NCBI RefSeq assembly: GCF_021462225.1
Contig: NC_061802.1
Location: 7,707,859-7,771,858, forward strand
Source of the DNA: Girardinichthys multiradiatus
Taxonomy: Eukaryota; Chordata; Actinopteri; Cyprinodontiformes; Goodeidae
Direction: 5' to 3'
Length of the DNA: 64,000 bases
The position numbers were made by a program, and so were the translations under genes. Shown here in pieces: positions 50,811 through 59,685 of the stretch; position 1 is the stretch's first letter; every line of letters starts with the position of its first letter. The notes under the pieces are model-generated. The model did not search any database and was not told the DNA's origin. It saw only the letters and a program-made list of their open reading frames with translations.

Positions 50811-51200
50811 TTTATGCTTTAAGTTAAAAATGACATGAGTCTCTTTTAGTAAGATATGTTTACTAAAGACAATCAGCAAGTTTAAAATATGACTAAATTA
50901 GATTATACTTTAAAAGTATGCATAAATGAGGGTTCTTCTATAAATACTTAAGGGATAAACCTGGACTTCTTCAATGTTTACGTGAGAAATATAGTACAAT
51001 CACATGGATGCCAAGTGTTCTCATAAGAAAATTGCTTGGTTATGAGAATATTTACAATATTTTATTTGTACTTATGAGTGTTGAGTACTGGTAATGTTGT
51101 GGCTGATAGTTGAATATGCAATAAATAAATAAAAACTACTTCATTATTTTAAAGGAAATGTTGTTAACCTTTGTCATCTCCTGTCCCATCCTTTTTTCAG

Positions 51201-51575
51201 ATGAAAAGGCCTGCTCCTCAAAAGATTTTAAGTGCCGTAACGAAAAGTGTATAGCACCCATCTTCGTCTGCGACGGCGATGACGACTGTGGGGACGCCAG
51301 CGATGAGGCCAAGTGCTCCGCTCCCACCTGTGGCCAGCACGAGTTCCGCTGTAATGACTCTGAATGCATCCCTGACCTTTGGAGCTGCGATGGTGACCCA
51401 GACTGTAAAGACAAGTCAGACGAGTCCATGGAGCGGTGTAGCCGCAGGACCGAGGCCCAGAAACCTCGCTGTCCAGTCGGCGACTTCCAGTGCGGCAGTG
51501 GAGAGTGCATGCACATGCACTGGAAGTGTGATGGCGACGCAGACTGCAAAGATAAATCAGATGAAGCAAACTGTC
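51201..51575 (+). CDS. lrp8: LRP8 exon: LDL-receptor class A repeats 4-6
   Basis: A 375-nt phase-1 exon (acceptor tttcag, donor gtaagt) coding for three LDLa modules. Repeat 4: [13 protein letters not shown], then [21 protein letters not shown]. Repeat 5: [13 protein letters not shown], then [21 protein letters not shown]. Repeat 6: [13 protein letters not shown], then [19 protein letters not shown]. Each has six cysteines and an acidic SDE motif. A ten-residue linker ([10 protein letters not shown]) separates repeats 5 and 6, as in the LDL receptor family. [11 protein letters not shown] and CKDKSDEA point to LRP8 rather than VLDLR. Three repeats in one exon is the family's standard gene structure. 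In mammals and birds LRP8 transcripts lacking this exon are known. Confidence 0.93.
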
Positions 51576-54500
51576 GTAAGTCAGCTGTGGCTGTATCAGC
51601 GTTTGTGTAGTTGGACTGATGTGTGGGTTGATAAATGAGTGCTGAACACAGCCGCATGATAAAAGGATGCTGATGTTGTCGTTATAATTGCGACCAAACA
51701 ATCTCTCACAGACCAAATTTATTCTGCTAACAACAATTGCCTGTGTTGCCAGAGGATGATATAGTATTCCCCCAGGCACATCAGCAGACAGGCCTGCTCT
51801 GAGTGATTAGAAACATGAATGAAATAATCAAACCACTAAAGCCTGACTTTATTAAAACAAAGCTCATAAAGTTTATTTAAAACTGCACGTACATCACTGC
51901 TGTATTGTCAGAAAGAGATGCTTGGTCCGTGCACATTTTAAAGCATTTCAAATAAAGTTACGTACGTCTTCATGATATTTTTCTAATAGCAGATTAGGTT
52001 ATCCAAATGTAATGCTATGTTTAATTCATGTAGTTTGTTTGCTCTGTGCACAGCCTCTCTTTGAAGGTTAAATCCATTGTTATAGATGTGAAATCAGTAG
52101 CAACATAATATGTTAGGGAAAAGTGCATGTGTGTCGCTTTCCTTCACTGGATGGTTACACGTGAAAGACTTACCTGCTATTTATTGTAAACGAAGACTTT
52201 GTGACAAATGGGACTGAAGGAAGATCACTGCTAACCATACAGCCATGATCCCTGAGTGTGTTGCTATGCAACCATGTGATCTTCACAAGCTGAAGAAGAA
52301 TGTCACGTTTCACAGTATGTGTGTGCGCGTGTGTGTGAGTGGGATGTGAGGGTCCTTCATCCAGCTAGACCCCCATCTGGTCTCCTCTTCACACTCCCAC
52401 ACACCACTCAGTGAGATCACAGCAGCTTCGCATGTAAGACATGATACAAGCACAGCAACACTGTGATGAATGCTTCCACACAACTCAGACCGATCAGGAG
52501 TGCAGAAAGGAGCACTGCAGCAAGAACATATCTGCTCTCACATTTAGAGACGCAGGTTTGGACACGGTTACTGACTGCAGAAGACCCAAATCTTTTCAGT
52601 AAGGTATTTGAAAATGAAGTCAGATAAAATACAGATTTAAAAAACCTGTTTAAAAGGTAACAGCATTTTCAACTACATGTAGAGACACGTCTACTTCTCA
52701 TTCAGCTGTGAGAGACTGAGAAAGAGCAAGTTTAATCCTATAGGAAGGCTTCATGGAGAACAGCAAAGGTTTTTTGTTTTTATTCTCTACTGTTTTCAAC
52801 TTCTGTCTCAATATGAAAATAATAGTAGCCTTTTAGAAATCTGTGAGTTAAGGTAATGGTCTACATTTTATATAAGAAATGCGCTTAGATAAAGCTGCGC
52901 TAGGAGGCTAAAGAGAGTTAGATGTCAAAATGTAAACTTTATAATCATTTTGTGTGAAATGTGCCACAACATTCTGACCTTTGCATCTCATTTGCCATTA
53001 GCTGATGAAAGACTATTTTGTCCCACATCTTTCAGTCTAAATTCCACTTAAACATAATTGACTTCTAGCATGACTACAAATGTAAACCAGACACTTCCAA
53101 ATTCTGGATTTTTTAAATTTACATACTGATACATTTTTTGAGAATTAATTACAATTTCAATTGCAAAGGCATCAGACAACTTTGTCCTCTATTAAAACAT
53201 GTGGTTTAAAAGTAAAAAGGTGAAGAGAAGTTAACATCGGATGTCTAAATTTGGTGAAAAAGTTGTTAGGGTTAATTAAATGTGCTAACCATGTCTGATT
53301 TTATCGCTTTGCTTAATTTGAACAGAACATAAGGCTAATCCGGTCTAACTTTCATACTTATCTATCTAATGTGTTGTTTTACAAAATCCTTATATATTTG
53401 TTATTTAATTAAACCAGATTAGACTGCCTCTGTATTTAACTGATGACTCTGTTTTGCTAATTTATAATTAGCCATTTAACTCTCCTATGACTTTTAATTA
53501 AGCAACATAGACCTTCATTGATAGACTTCAACATAGACTCTCAAACTCTGTTTAAATCTGTAAGGAAAATGTCCTAAAGCTGCAGTAAAGTTTAAAATTT
53601 TTGAGTGCCATATATGAGTAATAGCTTTAAAATCAAAAATTTAACTAATTGGACTGGACTTAATTTAATTGATTAAAAGAAATCACTGAAAGTATTTAAC
53701 AACAGAATCTAAATGCTGAACTAGCTTTGCATAATTGTGAAGTTTACTTATATTAATTAAGAGGGTTTTAACAACCTTGCTTAGATGGTGATGGATGAGG
53801 TCTGGTCGTGTTGTATGCATTGAAATCTGTTTGGCTGCTCATTATGTAGAGAATAAATTTGGGTGGTTGGAGCTTTATGTAAAACAAGATGGAATGGTTT
53901 GGGGTGTCTGTGTAATGTAAATGAGACTATAGAGACGTTTAGGGAGGTGCAGCATTTCAATGTAAATCAGAGATGTGAGAATGTGTAATCCAGATTGGCC
54001 GCTCCATCTCTCTGGGAATTCCAACCCCCATTTTATTTGTATCTCCTGTTTTATTTGAACCACTGCTCGATATTTTTAGGGGTGACTTCAGACGTCTTGA
54101 GACAAGTCACAGTCAGAAGGGTGAGAGGAGGTTAATGTAAATGAGAAACGGTCACAGGTTGATATTCTGTGCTGCCAGCACTTCCACAGATGGCAATCCG
54201 TTATCATTACTATTCATCCCTAGGAATTATCATAATTAGCTGAGCGCAGATCTTAATGATTTGGCTGAGAGAATCAGCACATTTTGTGATGGAGCAGGAT
54301 TATCTCTTGCACTCTGTGCTTGTTTAGGATTAACATTTGGGTTCATCTTGAATTTTTATTTAAGCAGTTTGAGTCAGTGTGCCCTTTCTATTAACATAAC
54401 TGCGCACACACCTTTCTATGATACTAAACATAGTTTACTCGCTTTATCTGTCTATGTGCACACTTAAAGACCGGCTTTTTTGTGTGAAAGCTATGTGTGG

Positions 54501-54982
54501 CCGCATTTTATGCCATCTTTGCAATTAGTCATTGCAGGTTGCTAATTTCTGTAGGCTCCACAGTTATTGATCATGTCTGCCTCCATGCTTCAGCAGACCT
54601 GGTTCAAAACACAGCACATGAATAACTAAAGAGCCAGTTAAAAAGATGAATGAGTGGAATAAACCTTTCTGTTGTTAGAGCAAGCCTGAACAAATATCTT
54701 TATTCAGACTTTGAAACACTGGATGTGCGCACACATGGCATAATTAACTGCCTTCTTTCTTTATGTGTTGTGAGGATATCTGTGTGCCGGTAAGAGCTGG
54801 AAGATTATCGATTCATTTTAGATTGGAAAACCCTATAAGTTGACATTTAAAAGAAATTAAATGTGTCACAAAATTACACAATTTCAACAAGCTGTCCATG
54901 TTTGAGACTATTTTTGCAGTAAAAAATGTTAAGGCTCAGCTAATTGCTCCTTGCGTCCATATGTTGTGCTTGTGCCCCTCAG
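51576..54982 (+). other. lrp8: LRP8 intron between LDLa4-6 and LDLa7 exons (3.4 kb)
   Basis: Donor gtaagt, acceptor cctcag ending at 54982. I see no transposon, RNA gene or further exon in this stretch. It is the only intron over 3 kb here free of obvious mobile elements, apart from a short GT-rich patch near 52318-52340. Confidence 0.8.
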
Positions 54983-55105
54983 CCCTGCTTACGTGTCGAC
55001 CTGATGAGTTCCAGTGTGGCGACGGTTCCTGCATTCACGGAACCAAACAGTGCAATAAAGTTCACGACTGCCCAGACTACAGTGACGAGGCTGGTTGTGT
55101 CAACG
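54983..55105 (+). CDS. lrp8: LRP8 exon: LDL-receptor class A repeat 7
   Basis: A 123-nt phase-1 exon (acceptor cctcag; donor gtaact, slightly weaker than the others). It encodes [16 protein letters not shown], then [24 protein letters not shown]. Six cysteines and a YSDE acidic motif complete one LDLa module. The wording [13 protein letters not shown] and CPDxSDEAGC matches LRP8 repeat 7 closely. With the preceding exon it forms the membrane-proximal half of the ligand-binding domain. Confidence 0.93.
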
Positions 55106-55957
55106 GTAACTTATCACCTGCATACAGTCTTCTCAGTCGGATAGCTCCCATGATTTATTCAGTTGTTTGATATAATTTATTTAATCTAAACATTGGTCCA
55201 TTTACTGCTTTAATACTTTTAATGAGCTCCATCGGGATACCCAGCAAAAGCATTTCAGATGGCTTTGTTGGTTGATTCTGCTCCTTGATAGTCTATAAGA
55301 AAGAGCATTTAGGAGTATGGAAACTATTGATATTTTGTAATTGCTCACTAACTACTCAGAATATATGAAACAATGTGTAAAACAGACAAGTTTCTTACTA
55401 ATCTACTTGTATCAGTTTAGATGTTTATGGATAACAACAAGTTAATGGGTATGTAATATGATCTTCTCTAATTCGAGGATTTAAAATGTATGAAATCTTT
55501 ATTGCTTTGCAAAAGTCTTTATACCCAATTTTGTCACAATAAAACCACAAACTGGGTTTAATTTGATAGACTCAAACCAATGCATAAATGTCACGTGGAA
55601 GAATAGTGATACATGATTGTCAAAGTTTTTACATATTAAAATCTGAAAAGTGTGAGATACATCTGTATTTAGCTCCTTTCAATATGATACCCCTAAATAA
55701 AATCCAATGCAGCCAATTGCTTTCAGAAGTCAAGCAATTAGCAAATAGTCGAACTGTTGATGTACTCAATCTCACTCTAGTTGTTCTGTCAAGACATTAG
55801 AGAACAAACAGCATCATGGAGACCTAGCATCACATTCTCATGTAAAACTAGAACATCAAGAATCAGAAAATGTCAAGATTCCAGGTAATGGGGACTGTTT
55901 GAATCTAGCCATGTAGGGAACTCAGGAAACATGTAAAAGAATGTGCTCTAATACAAT

Positions 55958-56165
55958 GGGCCACAACTAAATGTGCAACTTTCTTGCAATCAGAAAGTTG
56001 TAGATTCAGTTCCAGCTTTATTTGCTGTCACATTGAAATGTGACCCTGGGCATGACAGCCAACCCCAAGTTGCCTACTGCTGTACATATGGATATGTGCA
56101 GCTGTGCACATTTCTGAGTCTGGCTGGGTGACTCTATTGTAAAAGCACTTTAAGTGGTCGCTATG
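55958..56165 (+). mobile_element. tRNA-derived SINE-like repeat
   Basis: It has a degraded B-box-like tagattcagttccagc, then ctgggcatgacagccaaccc and caagttgcctactgctgtac. It ends gtaaaagcactttaagtggt, a tail I recognise from fish SINEs. It lies inside the old Tc1 relic. Confidence 0.55.
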
Positions 56166-56825
56166 ACTACAAACCCCTATTTAAGTTCAGTCCATTTAAC
56201 TTTTTGTCTACACGTAAAATACGGCGGTGGCCTGAACACATCTCCACCAAGAAACGTTGGTGGGAGTTGCCTAACATGGAGAGCATTAATCCGAGCAGAA
56301 ATCAGCAGATCAAATGGGAGAATCTGTCAACAAGTCAGCTATTAGTCCTGCACTCCATAAATCTGGCCTTAATGGAAAAGTAGCTAAAAGAAAGTCGTTG
56401 CTGAAAAAAGCCATGTAAGGAGGCACAGCAAGCATGTGGAGGAAAAAAGGCTCTGATTAGATTTTATAGTTTATATTTTTCTGACCAGGAAAATAAAATA
56501 TATTTTGGCCTTAATGCACAACATTATGTGTGGGGTAAAACTCACACAGAATCATACTGTGGAGAAAGTTTTTTTCAGCAGAGACAGAGAAACGTTTCAG
56601 AACTGATGGGAAGAATGGATGGAGTTAAGAAAATTTCCAACTGGATAACTGGGGAGGAGGTCCACCTTCCTGCAGGACAATAACAATAAATATACAGCCA
56701 GAGCTTCAATGGCATAAATAAAGAATAATCACGTTAAAATGACCTAGTCAAAGTCTAGACTTAAATCTAATCTGTTGGCAAGATATTGATAATACAAAAT
56801 TGAAATGATTGATACAGATGCAATC

Positions 56826-57314
56826 TGTTAAGGCTTGCGAGATATAGGACCCCAGAATGCAGACGAGCAGGCAGCGTGATGGTAAGTGAAAAAAAGGTTT
56901 AATAACAAAAACTCACTCACAGCTGGAGGCAGGAACAAAACAACAAAAGGGCAGGCGAGACAGGCATGGCATGATCAAAAATCAACAAGACTTGGTTTGA
57001 GAAATGTTTCCGCCCCGAATGACAGAACAGGTGTGTATTTTATGGAGTGTAAACCAGGTGGAGCTAGGAGACAGATTAGTTTGGAGCAGGTGAACCGGAT
57101 AAAGATAATTAACAGAGAGCACAACGTGAGAGGAGCAAAACATGGCTTGAACAGAACACAAATCCAAGGAAACAAACTAACAGAAATATAACTAGAAAAA
57201 CATGAAACAAAAGCATAAACAGGAAAATAATAAACAGAAGCATGATTCAAAACTTGAGCAGTGAAAAAACATACAAAGAAAAAACCCGAAACCAAACAAC
57301 CCCAAATCATAACA
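56826..57314 (-). mobile_element. Solo LTR (489 bp) nested in Tc1 relic
   Basis: It begins tgttaaggc and ends cataaca, flanked by the perfect 6-bp direct repeat gcaatc (56820-56825 and 57315-57320). No internal coding region remains. On the - strand there is a TATA-like ataaaata followed by tacacacctg, and a ttattaaa stretch near the 3' end, the layout of a gypsy-type LTR. It is antisense to LRP8 and is younger than the Tc1 it interrupts. Confidence 0.78.
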
Positions 57315-57404
57315 GCAATCTATACAATCTGCTTAAGAGGTATGAATACTGTTGAAAGGCACTTTCAAACTAAAGATAATGTAAATTTTTAAAGATATTT
57401 TGTC

Positions 57405-57572
57405 CAGCACTACAGGCCTTTATTTTTCATTTTTTGACTGTAGGCAGACAGGAAAGAGGGGCAGACATTCAGCAGAAGGTCGCCAGGCCTGGGTCTCGAA
57501 CCAGGGATGGCCGTATTGAGGACTATAGCCTTTATAAATGGTCCCGCGCTTAACCCCTACACCACCAGCGCA
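57405..57572 (-). mobile_element. tRNA-derived SINE
   Basis: On the - strand the head reads gctggtggtgtaggggttaa (A-box-like), then cctggttcgagacccagg (B-box-like). The middle (ccatttataaaggctatagt) matches ccatttatggaggctacagt of the SINE at 10336-10510. It is antisense to LRP8. Confidence 0.7.
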
Positions 57573-57944
57573 TTTTTATATTTTCTCATTTCTTTCTTAG
57601 TTTAAATTAAACAGGCTAATGAGAAGAAAAGAAAAAAAAACGGAAGAACAAATGTTTTGATCACTGTCTGCAGTATCCGAATATTGGCTAACTATTTGAA
57701 AAAGAATCCCACACATTTACACATTTGTATATTTCACAAAGAAATGGCATTTAATTAATCTAAGGGAGATAGAATACACAGAAATATATGCATATAAAAT
57801 TAGCTATAGTTTTATAGGTAGTGCTGGCCTGACAATTCAAAACATTTAGTAACCTGCATCTTCAGGCAATCAAAACTTTTGTTCTTAGACACTTTTGACT
57901 TCTGATGTGTTTGAACTAAAATTAACTAAAAACGTCAGGTAGTA

Positions 57945-59512
57945 CAGGTCCTTCTCAAAAAATTAGCATATTGTGATAAAGTTCATTATTTTCCATAATG
58001 TAATGATGAAAATGTAACATTCATATATTTTAGATTCATTGCACACTAACTGAAATATTTCAGGTCTTTTATTGTCTTAATACGGATGATTTTGGCATAC
58101 AGCTCATGAAAACCCAAAATTCCTATCTCACAAAATTAGCATATTATTAAAAGGGTCTCTAAACGAGCTATGAACCAAATCATCCGAATCAACGAGTTAA
58201 CTCTAAACACCTGCAAAAGATTCCTGAGGCCTTTAAAACTCCCAGCCTGGTTCATCACTCAAAACCCCAATCATGGGTAAGACTGCCGACCTGACTGCTG
58301 TCCAGAAGGCCACTATTGACACCCTCAAGCAAGAGGGTAAGACACAGAAAGACATTTCTGAACAAATAGGCTGTTCCCAGAGTGCTGTATCAAGGCACCT
58401 CAGTGGGAAGTCTGTGGGAAGGAAAATGTGTGGCAGAAAACGCTGCACAACAAGAAGAGGTGACCGGACCCTGAGGAAGATTGTGGAGAAGGGCCGATTC
58501 CAGACCTTGGGGGACCTGCGGAAGCAGTGGACTGAGTCTGGAGTAGAAACATCCAGAGCCAGCGTGCACAGGCGTGTGCAGGAAATGGGCTACAGGTGCC
58601 GCATTCCCCAGACCTGGGCTACAGAGAAGCAGCACTGGACTGTTGCTCAGTGGTCCAAAGTACTTTTTTCGGATGAAAGCAAATTCTGCATGTCATTCGG
58701 AAATCAAGGTGCCAGAGTCTGGAGGAAGACTGGGGAGAAGGAAATGCCAAAATGCCAGAAGTCCAGTGTCAAGTACCCACAGTCAGTGATGGTCTGGGGT
58801 GCCGTGTCAGCTGCTGGTGTTGGTCCACTGTGTTTTATCAAGGGCAGGGTCAATGCAGCTAGCTATCAGGAGATTTTGGAGCACTTCATGCTTCCATCTG
58901 CTGAAAAGCTTTATGGAGATGAAGATTTCATTTTTCAGCACGACCTGGCACCTGCTCACAGTGCCAAAACCACTGGTAAATGGTTTACTGACCATGGTAT
59001 CACTGTGCTCAATTGGCCTGCCAACTCTCCTGACCTGAACCCCATAGAGAATCTGTGGGATATTGTGAAGAGAACGTTGAGAGACTCAAGACCCAACACT
59101 CTGGATGAGCTAAAGGCCGCTATCGAAGCATCCTGGGCCTCCATAAGACCTCAGCAGTGCCACAGGCTGATTGCCTCCATGCCACGCCGCATTGAAGCAG
59201 TCATTTCTGCAAAAGGATTCCCGACCAAGTATTGAGTGCATAACTGTACATGATTATTTGAAGGTTGACATTTTTTGTATTAAAAACACTTTTCTTTTAT
59301 TGGTCGGATGAAATATGCTAATTTTGTGAGATAGGAATTTTGGGTTTTCATGAGCTGTATGCCACAATCCTCCATATTAAGACAATAAAAGACCTGAAAT
59401 ATTTCAGTTAGTGTGCAATGAATCTAAAATATATGAATGTTAAATTTTCATCATGACATTATGGAAAATAATGAACTTTACCACAATATGCTAATATTTT
59501 GAGAAGGACCTG
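57945..59512 (+). mobile_element. Tc1-like transposon, copy 3 (1568 bp)
   Basis: Full-length, TA-flanked (57943-57944, 59513-59514), same TIRs as copies 1 and 2, but in sense orientation to LRP8. It has a 42-bp in-frame deletion between 58610 and 58611 relative to copy 2; adding it back gives 1610 bp. Its right end lies 50 bp before the LDLa8 exon. It is inverted relative to copy 2, with two LRP8 exons between them. Confidence 0.96.
58273..59235 (+). CDS. Tc1-like transposase, open, 320 aa, linker-deleted
   Basis: A single open frame from ATG 58273 to the stop before 59236. Residues 10-45 form the first helix-turn-helix (SQSAVSRHL), followed by GRKRCTTRRGD around 54-64 (a GRPR-like hook) and a second DNA-binding helix set to about 105. 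The catalytic domain has D134 (FSDES), D224 (FQHDLAPAHS) and E259 (NPIENLW), with 34 residues between the last two: DD34E, the Tc1 signature. Tc1 transposases cut and paste DNA at TA. Between Q113 and T114 a basic 14-residue segment present in copy 2 (VKPLLNQKQRQKRL) is missing. It aligns with the nuclear localisation region known in the related Sleeping Beauty transposase, so nuclear entry may be impaired. No own promoter is evident; LRP8 transcription passes through in sense. Confidence 0.9.
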   Translation: MGKTADLTAVQKATIDTLKQEGKTQKDISEQIGCSQSAVSRHLSGKSVGRKMCGRKRCTTRRGDRTLRKIVEKGRFQTLGDLRKQWTESGVETSRASVHRRVQEMGYRCRIPQTWATEKQHWTVAQWSKVLFSDESKFCMSFGNQGARVWRKTGEKEMPKCQKSSVKYPQSVMVWGAVSAAGVGPLCFIKGRVNAASYQEILEHFMLPSAEKLYGDEDFIFQHDLAPAHSAKTTGKWFTDHGITVLNWPANSPDLNPIENLWDIVKRTLRDSRPNTLDELKAAIEASWASIRPQQCHRLIASMPRRIEAVISAKGFPTKY

Positions 59513-59562
59513 TACAAGAAGTACAAAGAAAAAAAAAACGTTTTCTCTTATTTTCCCTCAAG

Positions 59563-59685
59563 TTACAAAGTGTGACGGACCAAAGAAGTTCCGCTGTAAG
59601 AACGGGGAGTGCATCAACAGCAGCAAGGTGTGCGACAATGTGAAGGACTGCAAAGACTGGTCAGATGAGCCAGTGAAGGAGTGTG
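59563..59685 (+). CDS. lrp8: LRP8 exon: LDL-receptor class A repeat 8
   Basis: A 123-nt phase-1 exon (acceptor ctcaag, donor gtaaga). It encodes [18 protein letters not shown], then [20 protein letters not shown] and EC. Six cysteines and WSDE make one LDLa module. It resembles VLDLR repeat 8 (CxGPxKFxCxxGEC and DCxDWSDEPxKEC). So this fish gene encodes eight repeats, one more than the seven-repeat form usual for human LRP8. Inclusion of repeat 8 varies between LRP8 transcripts in other vertebrates. The acceptor is unusual in context: a Tc1 element ends only 50 bp upstream, leaving an A-rich then T/C-rich remnant and several AGs before the tract. Confidence 0.92.

Larger units (their letters stand above)
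29626..51200 (+). other. lrp8: LRP8 intron between LDLa3 and LDLa4-6 exons (21.6 kb)
   Basis: Donor gtaagt at 29626; acceptor tttcag ending at 51200. Repeats are listed separately. Stretches with no gene or nameable element: 29626-31413, 31933-34093, 34830-36810 (35340-35650 is GC-richer and repeat-like, unassigned), 36891-37782, 41076-42759, 43831-45282, 45996-47719 and 48228-49689. The short open frames in these stretches have low-complexity or chance-like translations. Confidence 0.85.
55503..57362 (+). mobile_element. Old Tc1-like element carrying nested insertions
   Basis: The left end tgctttgcaaaagtctttat and the right end (reverse complement gtgcctttcaacagtattca) are decayed TIRs of one element. 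Inside are transposase traces on the + strand, all with stops. Two younger elements interrupt it: a SINE (55958-56165) and a solo LTR (56826-57314) with a 6-bp target duplication. After removing the LTR, the Tc1 text continues to its right terminus. Left boundary accurate to a few bases only. Confidence 0.6.
55106..59562 (+). other. lrp8: LRP8 intron between LDLa7 and LDLa8 exons (4.5 kb)
   Basis: Donor gtaact, acceptor ctcaag ending at 59562. Most of it is transposon: old Tc1 with nested SINE and LTR (55503-57362), a SINE (57405-57572) and Tc1 copy 3 (57945-59512). 55106-55502 and 57573-57944 hold nothing recognisable. Only 50 bases (59513-59562) separate copy 3 from the next exon. Confidence 0.85.

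Noticed and set aside
51136..51779. Long - strand open frames opposite the LDLa4-6 exon
   Set aside because: The + strand has a perfect three-module LDLa exon with splice sites. The - frames are shadows of Cys/Asp-rich coding sequence.
58233..59144. Open frames on the strand opposite the copy 3 transposase (and equivalents in copies 1 and 2)
   Set aside because: They are shadow frames of the transposase gene, repeated in each copy because the DNA is repeated. They have no domain content of their own.
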